A stretch of DNA of 64,000 nucleotides from Bacteroidaceae bacterium (GTDB lineage: Bacteria; Bacteroidota; Bacteroidia; Bacteroidales; Bacteroidaceae), in assembly GCA_017633615.1 (NCBI GenBank), contig JAGBPB010000028.1, forward strand, positions 1 to 64,000. Direction: 5' to 3'. Shown piece after piece: positions 34,425-44,401 of this stretch. Numbering within the stretch: position 1 is the first letter of the stretch; each line of letters begins with the position of its first letter. The notes below the pieces were generated by a model. It did no database searches and was not told where the DNA came from. It saw nothing but the letters and a program-made list of their open reading frames with translations. The position numbers and the translations under genes are program-made.

Positions 34425-37400
34425 TTATCTCGAAAGAGTAAACTTCATGGTAAATCCAGCATCGTGAGTTGATGTTGGGTAGGCTGATGTTGATACAAGC
34501 GGGAAGTTGCTCTGGAAATCGTAGTAGAAGTTCAGGGTAAGCATGCGGCTGTAGGTGTAGTCTGCCTGGAAAGAGAACTTGAGCGCGCGGTTACCGCTGG
34601 TAGCCTGAGTGCTCTCCTCACGCAGGCTACGGCACAATGCATTCTGATTGCGGAATGAGAAGTCTGCACTCATGTTAAGGTCATTGCTTACCTTGTTCTT
34701 TCCAGTCCCGGCCTGTGCTCCGAACAACTTGACTCCGGTTATCTTGTATCCCGCACCGGCGGTTATGTCATCGGAAGTGGTTTCAACCACCTGCACGGCT
34801 GTGGTGCTGAGGGTGAGTACACGGGTCTTGCGGTACTCAAAGCGAGCGGATATGTCATTCAGGAAAGTCATGTTGACTCCTGCCAGCGGAGCGAATGATT
34901 CATTGATGGAGACTGAGCTGATGTTGTACATGGAGCTCGGTATGGGATTGCCGCTCGTTACGTCTTCAATGAAACCGCGGCCGTTCATATACTCCATATA
35001 ACTGTTGAACGTGTTGAAACTGCCAATTGAATAGACACTCTTGTAACCATGGGTAAGGTTGAAGCTCTTGAAGTATTTCTTAAAGAACGGCAGTTTGCTC
35101 AGACCGCTGTATGTGAATGTCCAGTTGGGCAGAATGGATAACATGCTCGGGAACAGGTCTAATGTGGCTTTCTTTGAGTCACGACCGGTATATGCAGCCA
35201 GAAAAGCGGGTATAAGCACATCCGATGAGTACATATCCACTCCTCCGTTTGCCTTGTCATAGGGCTGGCCCGCACGGCTGCTTCCAACCGGATAATGCGC
35301 TCCCTCATACTGTGACTCAATACGGTCACGGAAGGTAGGCAGGCTGTTGACCATCTTGTCAAAACTGCGTGAACGATAGTTGTTGTCTGATGAGTGTCTC
35401 TCAAAAGCGCTTCCTATGGTTACGGTGGTCATGTTGAATGTTCCGCCACGGGTGCTTGGCATGCCGGCATACATATACTGGATGCGGTTGGAACCTGATT
35501 TGCTCCAGCTGGCGTTGGCATCAATCTTGATGTCGCGGAAAGGCTCAATGGTCATCTTTATCTGGAGATCCTCAGTGGCCGTTGAAGAAGCGGTGTGGGC
35601 TATGCTGTCGCCTGTAAGCAGCCAACCGTTGTTGATGGCTTTGTAGAGGTATTCATCGCTCGTCATTCCGAATGCAAAATCCAGTCCCGGAGCCAGCAGA
35701 CCATTTGTATTGTTCTGGCCGAACATCTGTGAGTTAGGCATGAAGCCGGGCAGTGACATGGAGTAGTCATTGCGGTATGTGAATGATACGTTGCGTACCA
35801 TCATAAGGATTCTGAGCCCTATATCCATGGCTTCACGTGTATTGAACCTGGTCTTGCGGACAGCCCTGTCTGGATCCTGCGTCATTTTGATTACTACGTT
35901 GAGGGTGTCCTTGACCTTGATGTAGACACTGTCTGTACCCATCTTGTGGAACTTGAGCTTGACTGATTTGCCATCTTTGGTGGTGGCAGTCAGCATAGGA
36001 GTGAGCGTTCCCAGATCATGCTTTATGACATTGCGCTGTCCCGGCAGCAGTGTTACCTCCTGTTGGTATTTCTTGTTGCGGTTAGTTGAATAGCTGGATG
36101 AGTTGCCTGATGAACTGCGGGTATTCAATATATGCAGGTGAGGTACCTTGTTGTACATATTCAACAGGTTAAGCCTTCCGTTCAGGGAGATGGAGCGTCT
36201 GTTGGATATGATATTTCCGTATGATGCGCCATTGGCGTATGTTGTGCCGCGGTTCCATGAATAGCTGGAATTGAAGCTGGCATCGGCGGTCATCCAGTCC
36301 AAAGCCGGAATCTTGTTGAGAGGCAGGCTGTAGGATGCGTTGAATGACTGGCTGTAGTCAAGCGGGCGGCCCATATTCATGAGGCTCATCTTTATGGAGT
36401 CCTTCCATACCTGATACAGGTCAGGATAGAGGTCCTTGTTTACAACCATGTACGGCTCCTCAACTTCTGCCCTTGTCCTGGCATTGAATGTGAGTTTGAG
36501 CAGTTGTACCGGATTCCAGCGCAATGAGAAATCACGGTTCCAGTAGAACTGCTGTGAGAATGTTACCGGAATTCCTTCTGAACCTTCCAGGTCACGTTCC
36601 TGAAGTTCATGATAGCTGCGTTGCAGGCCTGTGTTGAACGATATGCTTTGTGGCAGGAAGTTCAGCTTGGTGTCCTTTACAATGGTAAACCACTTGGACT
36701 GGAATGGGATGTTGGCAAATGGGGCCCATCCTTTGAGTCCGGTGGCGTAGCTGTAGTCAAGTGATGCCCTCCAGTTCTCGTCATGCTCATATTCTATGGT
36801 GCTGTTGCTCCTGTCACTCACGTTCTTGGAATAGCTGAACGAGAAGTTTGCAGGGTCATACGGCATGGGGTGTTCACTTTTGATGTTGATCTTAGCATTG
36901 GATATGCTGAAATTATGGCTCTCCTTGAGATCCTGTGAGATGCTACGGACAGAATCACGGGCATTGCCTTCAGGATAAGATTCTATCACATCATCCAGGA
37001 TAAGATCAGTATCATAAGGACTGTATTTGGGTGAAGTCTTCTCCTTGGTGTATGAATAATAAATAGGTATTGATATGTTTGCCTTCTCCGGGAGGAAACG
37101 GCCTACATTGGTGCTTGTGGTGATGGCGTATTTGTAGTAGTCATCTGTTTTGCGGTCTTTGATGCTCTGCTCCAGACCTCCGTATCCGGCCGTACTCATC
37201 TGGCCTGACATGTCAACAGACGCTACGTCAGAGAGTCTTATTCCCATCTGGCTCTGAGCAGCCACTCCGCCTTTGCTCTCAAAGCCTACCAGACGCAGTT
37301 CATTGACCCAGACTTCGGCAGACTTGGCGCTCATGGAGTTGTTGCGTACACCTATCATGATGGCGCGGACATTGCCTATAGAGGGGTTACCCACTACGGT

Positions 37401-40400
37401 AATCCTATTGTCGGGTTTGTCAGGATCATATTCACTGTATACCGATGATATGCTTATAGCGCCCAGATTCTTCTGAATATTGCGGTTGTTCTTGACTTGA
37501 GTCAGGACATTGAAATCTATGTCCAGCATGTTCTCATCAGGCCATACCTGCCTTCGGTCACTCTCATTGGTGCCGCTGTAATGACCTGCGGGTGTAAGCT
37601 TCAGCGGAATCTCATATTCATAGTAGTTTCCTGAATAGTCAGAACCCAAGCGTATGAATACGGAGATATCGCCGTTGCGCAGAGTTCCGTCATCCGGAAG
37701 CGCTGCCTCGGCGTGGCTGAACATCTGGATGCGCTTATACTTGCGCAGGTCAAGTGAGCTCTTCTTGTAGATACCGCGTGCCTCGCCAGCGCCAAGTCCT
37801 GTCACCTTGAGGCTCATGGCCTGCTCATTGTCCTGGACCAGCTGAACCTGAGTTGGGTCAAGTATTCGTGTTACCCCGGGAGGAACTACATAGTTTACGG
37901 GACTGCGGTCACCGTTCTCCTCAATATTGACTGATGTGGCTGAGAACTTTCCTGAAATTGTGGGAGTGCGGTTGGTCGCGCTGTAAATGGGCTGCTCATA
38001 GTTGCGCCACTGGCTGGTCATGAGCTCCAGTGAACCGAAACGCACGTGTACCTCTTCACTGAATCCGGTCAGATAGATACGCATGAATCTTATTGAACTG
38101 AAGTCGCGAATGCCTCCCTCTGCCTTTTCATATTCTGTAATAGGTACACGGAAACAGTACCAGTTCACTGTCTCGGTATTGCCGTTGCGCAGCTTGACCT
38201 TTACCTCACGCTTGTCGGATATATAATTCTTGCCTATATCCAGATCTGACGGGCGCAGTGATATGCGGTACTGGAAGAATTTTTCATATTCATCCATGGT
38301 GTAGTCCGCATTGGCATCCTCAGCGTCAGGAGTGGTGCGTGATGACTGGTCATAACGGCTGCCGCTCTCGGCAGAGTTGGGTGAGTTACCCTCAGTACCG
38401 TTGTATTTGCGGTATCGGTCCAGAACTGACATCTGCAGATTATCATAGTCAGAACCGCGATAATAATGGTACGTGTCAGCGGCGGGATCATCATAGAAAG
38501 ACTGGAATACCTCAGGCTTGAGCTTGCCGCGTATCTCATTCAGATATGATGCGTATGCAGGCCAGCTGCGTTCCTCTTCGGATGTCAAGCCGTTCAAACC
38601 TACGTCCTGACGGTCACGGGCATCGGCGTTGGTGTTGTCAAAGGCATAAACCAGACTCTTGCCGTTAGGCACCTTTCCCCATACTGTGGCATCCCATTTG
38701 GTGGAGTCACCATTCACGGGCATGCCGTTCTCAAAGAATTTCTTTCCGTCAAGCAATACATCTTCTGATACTTCACCCAGGTTCAGATACAGGTCACCGC
38801 CTGAAGCGCCGGGATTGTAAATGAACGGATCAAGCATCCAGAACTCTATATACTCAATGTTGGCGGCCTCGAAGTCTGTGGTGGTAAGCTTGCGCATGAT
38901 ACCGCCCCAGTTGTCCTGGGGGTTACTCAGACGGCCGTCAGCGTTAAGGTCAGGGTTGAGGTTGTACGGACCGCGCTCATCAGGATAGTATGCCAGATTG
39001 AGTATCTGGAGTGTGGTTGATTCACTTGATGTAGATTCCTTGTTGGGGTAGAGCTCACGTTCATAAACCTCACGTACATAGTGGTCTGAGAGCTGGTCCA
39101 GATCAGTCTTGATATGTGATGGAGTCAATGGCGAGTTACGGCGTGTAAATAGCGGGTCAATGGTAAACCAGTTGAGCAGAGCACGATTGTATCCTGATTC
39201 CACCTGGCCGGATTTGCCGTATCCTTTCATGCCTTTGGGTACGGCAGATAACGTCCATGCCGATGGCTGCAGGATGCTTATTCCGTTTTCTGCCGCTTCA
39301 AAGTCATCAATATATGATGATTTGCCCTGCACTTTGTCCGATACTGATGACTGTAATGCCGCCATCTCTGCCTTGAAGTTTATGCTTGAGGGCTTGGTGG
39401 CATTTACAAAAGGTATCATGTCTATCAGATTGGTAAGCATCTGGCTCTCACGTTTCCAGTTGATGTTCAGGCCGTACATGGTGTTAACCAAGGGCTCATC
39501 GCCCATGGTTACCTTGCTGGTGAGCGGTTTCTCGTTCAGGTGCATGAGTGTTCCGCCCATCTGGAAATCCTTGCTGAAATCATACATCCAGTTCAATCCC
39601 GCCATGGTCTTGCGCTGCATGCTGAACTCTGTGTTGCTCTCCAGCTGAACGTTTACGCTTGTGCCGGCATCAATAATGTTCTGGTTGATGATTGTGACAG
39701 TTCCCATACTGTAATCCACAGTGTAGTCACTGTTCTCAACCAGTGTTACACCTCCTGCTGTCACTATCACTGAGCCGCGCGGGATATTGTATGAACCCAG
39801 CGATATGACATTGCTGCTGGTGCCTGAATACTGTCCCATCAGTATGAATTTGTCCTTGTCAGCTATGCGCTTTGCCACCACTCTGGTAGAATCATACAGT
39901 TCCTGGAAAACGTATTTGTCAGCTATGGCATCATCGGCAATGACTTTCCTCAGATGGCTGCCGAACGGCTCCACAACAGGGAATATTATCTTACCGGCCG
40001 ATGCCAGAACTGTATATTTCTCAATAAAGTCAAACTTGCCGTTGGGATGGGAATTGTTGTTGTCATCCAGACGGTCCAGATTCAGCAGGCGCAGCAACGG
40101 GGTGTTCTTGAGCCCTGCCTCAGGGATGTATGTGAGGCGGCTTCCTGTGCTGTCGCTGTCATAGTAGATGCCTAGTTTGAACTGTGCACTCTGCAGACTG
40201 CCCTGCGTGATGGAGTAGATGTTCTTCATCATCAGGTCCCAAGTTCCGCTTCCCGGTGAGTTGGAGTTTGACTTAAGCAGTTTGACGAACAGGGTTTCCT
40301 TGGCATCAGTCTTGTCTGATGAGAATTCACCCACCTGATAGCTGTTGCCTCCGTAGGTGTATTCAAATGCTACGGCCAGAACCTCATCGGATGAGAGGGC

Positions 40401-41657
40401 GTTCTTAAGTGATATGTAGCCCAGTTCACTGTTCAGTGTGTAGTCAGATTCATTCAGCTTGCGGGCATTTGATATCTTCTCATAATCAGTGCTTCCCTCC
40501 AGGAATGTACCCAGCGTGGTGGCAACCTGATCAATGTCGCGTGCTCCGGGATAATCAGAGGTGATGCGGCGGTACAGGTCATTGGCGGCATTTGCCGGGG
40601 CAGGACCGCCTTGCACGTTCCATATCTTGTTGCTTATATGGCCGCTCTCGCCAAGGTCTGTAAACGCCACGATGTTACGCGGATTGTCATAGTTGCTGCG
40701 TTTGTTGGTTACCCAGACCTCTATTCTGGTAATCTGTACTCCTGATACTATGCTGGGCAGCATAGCCATGTTGGCATCATAGTTGTCACGGAAGAAATGG
40801 GCCAGGAAGAAGTGACGGTTCTCATCATAGCTGCTGGCGTCTATTTCAAAGTCAGTTATCTGCTGGCCTCCCTCTGAGTTTACTGATGCTGATGAAGATT
40901 CCTTTTGAGAGAGTACCATCTGGAGTTTGAGCTTACCGAACTGCAGGTCTGTACGGATACCGAACAGTGATGACGCTCCCTGTATGAGTGATGAGTTGGT
41001 GGGGAAACTTATGTTTCCTGCTTCAAGCAGCCGGATTATCTCATCCTCCTTACCCTCATAACGCAGTTTGATCTGTTTGGCGTCAATATCAAACGTGGCC
41101 TCAGTGTTATAGTTGAGGTTCATATTGATCTTGTCACCCACACTGGCACTTATATTAAGGTTTATCTGCTCATCAAAATCAAACCCTCCTGTAGTGCGGT
41201 TCTGGACGGAGAGTGAAGGGTTGTCCACTTTATTGCGGTTATAGCCGAATTTAAGGGCGGCCGATCCGCTGGTCCTTACCTGGACACCTCCCGGACCGAA
41301 TATCTTCTCAGCAGGTCCCAGGTCAAACTTCATGTTGGTAAAGTCAAAACGGTCATCGTCCTGGTTCTTTAGCTCCTCAGCATATTTGCTCAGATAGTAT
41401 GACTGCATGGAGCGTTGCATGAACAACCGGCTGTATTCCTCCGGAGTCAACAGGTCGGGAACCTCCAAATAGCTGTCTCCCAGTTTATAACCGATGCTGT
41501 AAGTATTATCATTGTCGTCATATGTTACAGCTTCAGTTATGTTTTCCGGGTAGGGAAGTGTTCTCTGAACCCCCTGTGCAAAAAGAGGGTCAAGGCTCCC
41601 GCATAAGCAGGAGCCTATGAGCAGCATTGCTGCTACCAGGTTTCTTCCCTTAATCAT
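34425..41657 (-). CDS. sprA: T9SS outer-membrane translocon SprA (Sov)
   Basis: 2410 residues, the size expected for SprA/Sov, starting at the ATG at 41657 with a signal peptide ending LFAQ. The N-terminal part has YLEVPDLLTPEEYSRLFMQRSM and FDLGPAEKIFGPGGVQVRTSG, which I know as family features. The rest is a very large beta-barrel pattern, with repeated aromatic strand ends, finishing at LVSTSAYPTSTHDAGFTMKFTLSR. In Flavobacterium SprA forms the ~36-strand pore through which T9SS cargo passes to PorV. The gene follows ruvA by 20 bases on the same strand, an arrangement I recall from other Bacteroidota. PorU and PorV are encoded 16 kb away. Confidence 0.95.
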   Translation of the reverse strand: MIKGRNLVAAMLLIGSCLCGSLDPLFAQGVQRTLPYPENITEAVTYDDNDNTYSIGYKLGDSYLEVPDLLTPEEYSRLFMQRSMQSYYLSKYAEELKNQDDDRFDFTNMKFDLGPAEKIFGPGGVQVRTSGSAALKFGYNRNKVDNPSLSVQNRTTGGFDFDEQINLNISASVGDKINMNLNYNTEATFDIDAKQIKLRYEGKEDEIIRLLEAGNISFPTNSSLIQGASSLFGIRTDLQFGKLKLQMVLSQKESSSASVNSEGGQQITDFEIDASSYDENRHFFLAHFFRDNYDANMAMLPSIVSGVQITRIEVWVTNKRSNYDNPRNIVAFTDLGESGHISNKIWNVQGGPAPANAANDLYRRITSDYPGARDIDQVATTLGTFLEGSTDYEKISNARKLNESDYTLNSELGYISLKNALSSDEVLAVAFEYTYGGNSYQVGEFSSDKTDAKETLFVKLLKSNSNSPGSGTWDLMMKNIYSITQGSLQSAQFKLGIYYDSDSTGSRLTYIPEAGLKNTPLLRLLNLDRLDDNNNSHPNGKFDFIEKYTVLASAGKIIFPVVEPFGSHLRKVIADDAIADKYVFQELYDSTRVVAKRIADKDKFILMGQYSGTSSNVISLGSYNIPRGSVIVTAGGVTLVENSDYTVDYSMGTVTIINQNIIDAGTSVNVQLESNTEFSMQRKTMAGLNWMYDFSKDFQMGGTLMHLNEKPLTSKVTMGDEPLVNTMYGLNINWKRESQMLTNLIDMIPFVNATKPSSINFKAEMAALQSSVSDKVQGKSSYIDDFEAAENGISILQPSAWTLSAVPKGMKGYGKSGQVESGYNRALLNWFTIDPLFTRRNSPLTPSHIKTDLDQLSDHYVREVYERELYPNKESTSSESTTLQILNLAYYPDERGPYNLNPDLNADGRLSNPQDNWGGIMRKLTTTDFEAANIEYIEFWMLDPFIYNPGASGGDLYLNLGEVSEDVLLDGKKFFENGMPVNGDSTKWDATVWGKVPNGKSLVYAFDNTNADARDRQDVGLNGLTSEEERSWPAYASYLNEIRGKLKPEVFQSFYDDPAADTYHYYRGSDYDNLQMSVLDRYRKYNGTEGNSPNSAESGSRYDQSSRTTPDAEDANADYTMDEYEKFFQYRISLRPSDLDIGKNYISDKREVKVKLRNGNTETVNWYCFRVPITEYEKAEGGIRDFSSIRFMRIYLTGFSEEVHVRFGSLELMTSQWRNYEQPIYSATNRTPTISGKFSATSVNIEENGDRSPVNYVVPPGVTRILDPTQVQLVQDNEQAMSLKVTGLGAGEARGIYKKSSLDLRKYKRIQMFSHAEAALPDDGTLRNGDISVFIRLGSDYSGNYYEYEIPLKLTPAGHYSGTNESDRRQVWPDENMLDIDFNVLTQVKNNRNIQKNLGAISISSVYSEYDPDKPDNRITVVGNPSIGNVRAIMIGVRNNSMSAKSAEVWVNELRLVGFESKGGVAAQSQMGIRLSDVASVDMSGQMSTAGYGGLEQSIKDRKTDDYYKYAITTSTNVGRFLPEKANISIPIYYSYTKEKTSPKYSPYDTDLILDDVIESYPEGNARDSVRSISQDLKESHNFSISNAKINIKSEHPMPYDPANFSFSYSKNVSDRSNSTIEYEHDENWRASLDYSYATGLKGWAPFANIPFQSKWFTIVKDTKLNFLPQSISFNTGLQRSYHELQERDLEGSEGIPVTFSQQFYWNRDFSLRWNPVQLLKLTFNARTRAEVEEPYMVVNKDLYPDLYQVWKDSIKMSLMNMGRPLDYSQSFNASYSLPLNKIPALDWMTADASFNSSYSWNRGTTYANGASYGNIISNRRSISLNGRLNLLNMYNKVPHLHILNTRSSSGNSSSYSTNRNKKYQQEVTLLPGQRNVIKHDLGTLTPMLTATTKDGKSVKLKFHKMGTDSVYIKVKDTLNVVIKMTQDPDRAVRKTRFNTREAMDIGLRILMMVRNVSFTYRNDYSMSLPGFMPNSQMFGQNNTNGLLAPGLDFAFGMTSDEYLYKAINNGWLLTGDSIAHTASSTATEDLQIKMTIEPFRDIKIDANASWSKSGSNRIQYMYAGMPSTRGGTFNMTTVTIGSAFERHSSDNNYRSRSFDKMVNSLPTFRDRIESQYEGAHYPVGSSRAGQPYDKANGGVDMYSSDVLIPAFLAAYTGRDSKKATLDLFPSMLSILPNWTFTYSGLSKLPFFKKYFKSFNLTHGYKSVYSIGSFNTFNSYMEYMNGRGFIEDVTSGNPIPSSMYNISSVSINESFAPLAGVNMTFLNDISARFEYRKTRVLTLSTTAVQVVETTSDDITAGAGYKITGVKLFGAQAGTGKNKVSNDLNMSADFSFRNQNALCRSLREESTQATSGNRALKFSFQADYTYSRMLTLNFYYDFQSNFPLVSTSAYPTSTHDAGFTMKFTLSR

Positions 41658-41677
41658 CAACTGTTACGGATATGGTG

Positions 41678-42274
41678 TCAGATACGTTTCAATGCTTCGC
41701 GGATGACAGCCTCCACGCTGAGACCCTGCTGTTCCTTAAGTATGGCCTGTACTACTTTCTGTGATGCCGCCTGCGGGAAGCCCAGGGTGACCATGGCGGT
41801 AACGGCCTCGCTGGCCACCTGTCCTGTCTGGATGCCGGTATTGAGGTCCAGAGGCATCTCATCTGACTGTGTCTTTGCAATCTTGTCATGCAGGTCCACA
41901 ATGATGCGCTGTGCTGTCTTTGCTCCAATGCCCTTTACTTTCTTGAGAAGTGAGTCATTGCCGGAACTGATTATGCCTATCAGCTCAGACGGAGAAAAAG
42001 AAGAGAGTATCATTCTGGCAGATGCGCCACCTATGCCCGGAACGGATATGAGCATCAGGAACAGATCACGTTCCTGCTTTCCGCTGAAACCGTACAGAAT
42101 GTAGGCGTCTTCACGGATGGCCTCATAGACATAAAGTCGTGTTTCATCCTTGCCCTGTATGGCTGAATATGTATAAACTGATATGTTCAGGTCATATGCT
42201 ACACCTCCTGCGGTAAGCAGGACGGCTTGTGTGGGGGTGAGTTCCTCAATCTTTCCCTGTATGAATTCAATCAT
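41678..42274 (-). CDS. ruvA: Holliday junction branch migration protein RuvA
   Basis: 198 residues, full length. The N-terminal OB fold ([35 protein letters not shown] start) leads to the two helix-hairpin-helix motifs, around [18 protein letters not shown] and [20 protein letters not shown]. The C-terminal RuvB-binding domain follows ([21 protein letters not shown]). It binds four-way junctions and recruits the RuvB motor, which is not in this window. sprA follows in the same direction and probably shares the transcript. Confidence 0.97.
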   Translation of the reverse strand: MIEFIQGKIEELTPTQAVLLTAGGVAYDLNISVYTYSAIQGKDETRLYVYEAIREDAYILYGFSGKQERDLFLMLISVPGIGGASARMILSSFSPSELIGIISSGNDSLLKKVKGIGAKTAQRIIVDLHDKIAKTQSDEMPLDLNTGIQTGQVASEAVTAMVTLGFPQAASQKVVQAILKEQQGLSVEAVIREALKRI

Positions 42275-42396
42275 GACGTGTTGTAAATGTGTTTGCTATG
42301 AAATAACGTATTCCGTGCGTTATTATTGCACGTGCGCGTACACATAAAGCCGTTTTTTCATAACTTCGCACCCTGAAAACAATAAACAAGAATCCT

Positions 42397-43296
42397 ATGG
42401 AAAAGATAAAAGCCGCTATAATAGGCTATGGAAACATTGGCAAGTACGTACTTGAAGCACTTGAGACTGCTCCTGATTTTGAGGTGGCCGGAATAGTACG
42501 CCGTAATGGTGACGTTGACTGCCCCAAAGAGTTGCAGGGTTATAAGATTGTAAGGAAAATTTCAGAGCTTCCCAAGCCTGATGTAGCTATCCTTGCCGTA
42601 CCTAGCCGCAAGACCGAGGAGTACGCAAATGAGATACTTACACTTGGCATAAATACAGTTGACAGTTTTGATATACATACTCTCATCCCTGAAACCCGTA
42701 AGCGTCTGAACCAGGTGGCAGCAGAGGCTGGAAAGGTGGCTATAATATCAGCAGGATGGGATCCGGGTACAGATTCTATAGTACGTGCTCTCATGCAGGC
42801 AATGGCTCCCAAGGGTGTCAGCTATACCAATTTCGGTCCCGGAATGTCAATGGGCCATTCAGTGGCAGTAAAGGCTGTTCCGGGTGTAAAGGCTGCTCTT
42901 TCAATGACAATCCCGGTAGGCACAGGCATACATCGCCGTATGGTATATGTTGAAATTCTTGACGGCTACCGTTTTGAGGATGTGGCTGCTGCAATCAAGG
43001 CTGATCCTTACTTTGTAAATGATGAGACGCATGTAATGCAGGTTGAGTCAGTTGATGCTCTCAAGGATATGGGACACGGTGTAAACCTTACCCGTAAAGG
43101 TGTATCGGGCAAGACCCAGAACCAACTCTTTGAGTTTGATATGAAAATCAACAATCCGGCATTAACGGGACAGATCCTGGTATGTGCTGCACGTGCTTCA
43201 ATGCTCCAGAAACCCGGTTGCTATACTATGATTGAGATACCTGTTATAGACTATCTGTACGGTGACAGGGATGATCTGGTCAGGCATCTTGTCTGA
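42397..43296 (+). CDS. ddh: meso-Diaminopimelate dehydrogenase
   Basis: 299 residues. The NADPH-binding start AAIIGYGNIGKYVLEALE and the internal blocks VDSFDIHTLIPETRKRL, SAGWDPGTDSIVRALMQAMAPKG and FGPGMSMGHSVAVKAVPGVK are typical of Ddh. It converts tetrahydrodipicolinate directly to meso-diaminopimelate in one NADPH- and ammonia-using step, bypassing the succinylase route of lysine and peptidoglycan synthesis. It is monocistronic, with a near -7 box (TAACTTCG, 42361-42368) 28 bases upstream, and convergent with the MORN genes. Confidence 0.95.
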   Translation: MEKIKAAIIGYGNIGKYVLEALETAPDFEVAGIVRRNGDVDCPKELQGYKIVRKISELPKPDVAILAVPSRKTEEYANEILTLGINTVDSFDIHTLIPETRKRLNQVAAEAGKVAIISAGWDPGTDSIVRALMQAMAPKGVSYTNFGPGMSMGHSVAVKAVPGVKAALSMTIPVGTGIHRRMVYVEILDGYRFEDVAAAIKADPYFVNDETHVMQVESVDALKDMGHGVNLTRKGVSGKTQNQLFEFDMKINNPALTGQILVCAARASMLQKPGCYTMIEIPVIDYLYGDRDDLVRHLV

Positions 43297-43306
43297 TATT
43301 TACAGT

Positions 43307-44392
43307 TTATAGGGTTATCCCGAATCCCAGGAACAGACCTTCAGAGTTACCGTACCCAAGGTGTGCAGATGCCTTGGGTCGGTTTTTTATGTATATGGAG
43401 TATCTGAGAATGGCTCTGTAAACCGTCGTGGCACCCGTCATGTTTTTTTTGTAATATGTTTCACCGTATTTGATCTCCCATTCTTTGTAGGATTCGGGAT
43501 TTCCGTTGGTCCTGCAGTTCCTGTAAATGTTCTCTATGCCTGCGCCGATACCTCCTCCCACGGAAATCTTGTTGAATCTGATACCCAAGTCAACATAATA
43601 AACGGATGAGATGAATTGGCCTTCCATATGAACATCGCCAGGAAATGAGGACCATGCCATACCTGTTTCCTTGCCCTGTGTGGGAGGATTCAGGTTTTTA
43701 CCTACGGATAATCCCCAAAAAAAGTTGTTGGAGTAATCCATCCAGAAACTCAGCGTGGCTATTCCCTTAGAACTGTAAGAGAGAGCAAATGAGCACTGTG
43801 GAATCTCATATGTTTCTTCTTGCTTGAATCCCCACTGTTTGAGATCATCAGTAAGAGGGACTTCGGCATCTATTTCAACATCAAAAGGCATGCCCAGATA
43901 CTCATCATTGTAGAAATATCCCGTATATTTATTACGGTCATATGTTGTAAGCTGGCCGAATCCGTGTTTCTTGTCATCTTTCCAGAATCCTTCATATACG
44001 CCTCCGTCAGAAAACAAAAGCCTTCCCTTTCCGTTGAACATGTCATGGCTCCATTCTCCGTCATATCTGGCTCCGTCAGCATAAAGGTAAGAACCTTCTC
44101 CTTCTTTCTCGTGCTGTTTGAAGTGTCCCGTATAAACATCACCGTCCGGATATCTGAGGGTACCCTTGCCATCCCATAGGCCTTCTTTCCATGACCCTTC
44201 ATAGACTGTGCCGTCAGGATATATGCAGGTTCCCTGTCCGTTGAACAGGGAGTCCTGGACCTGGCCTGTATACAGAGTGCCGTCTTCCAGCAGAAGTGTG
44301 TCAACAGGAATACTGTCAGACAATATCTGTGCATGGCAGGTTATGCCTGACCACATAAAAAGCAATATGTACAGTACTTTGCGTGGTGACAT
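43307..44392 (-). CDS. MORN-repeat protein with C-terminal beta-barrel-like half (copy 1)
   Basis: 361 residues. After a signal peptide (to about residue 22, CHAQ), residues ~35-165 hold five to six MORN repeats of about 23 residues (for example VYEGSWKEGLWDGKGTLRYPDG). The remaining ~180 residues are not MORN. They alternate hydrophobic and polar residues with aromatic strand ends (IATLSFWMDYSNNFFWGLSVG, VYYVDLGIRFNKISVGGGIGAG, YRAILRYSIYI) and end in FLGFGITL, as outer-membrane barrels do. I infer export to the outer membrane. Function is unknown. It follows its paralogue by 9 bases. Confidence 0.85.
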   Translation of the reverse strand: MSPRKVLYILLFMWSGITCHAQILSDSIPVDTLLLEDGTLYTGQVQDSLFNGQGTCIYPDGTVYEGSWKEGLWDGKGTLRYPDGDVYTGHFKQHEKEGEGSYLYADGARYDGEWSHDMFNGKGRLLFSDGGVYEGFWKDDKKHGFGQLTTYDRNKYTGYFYNDEYLGMPFDVEIDAEVPLTDDLKQWGFKQEETYEIPQCSFALSYSSKGIATLSFWMDYSNNFFWGLSVGKNLNPPTQGKETGMAWSSFPGDVHMEGQFISSVYYVDLGIRFNKISVGGGIGAGIENIYRNCRTNGNPESYKEWEIKYGETYYKKNMTGATTVYRAILRYSIYIKNRPKASAHLGYGNSEGLFLGFGITL

Positions 44393-44401
44393 AATTGTGC
44401 A

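Noticed and set aside
42300..42360. GTGCGTTATTATTGCAC-like partial palindrome between ruvA and ddh
   Set aside because: The pairing is short and imperfect, and no second copy was seen; too weak to call a regulatory site.
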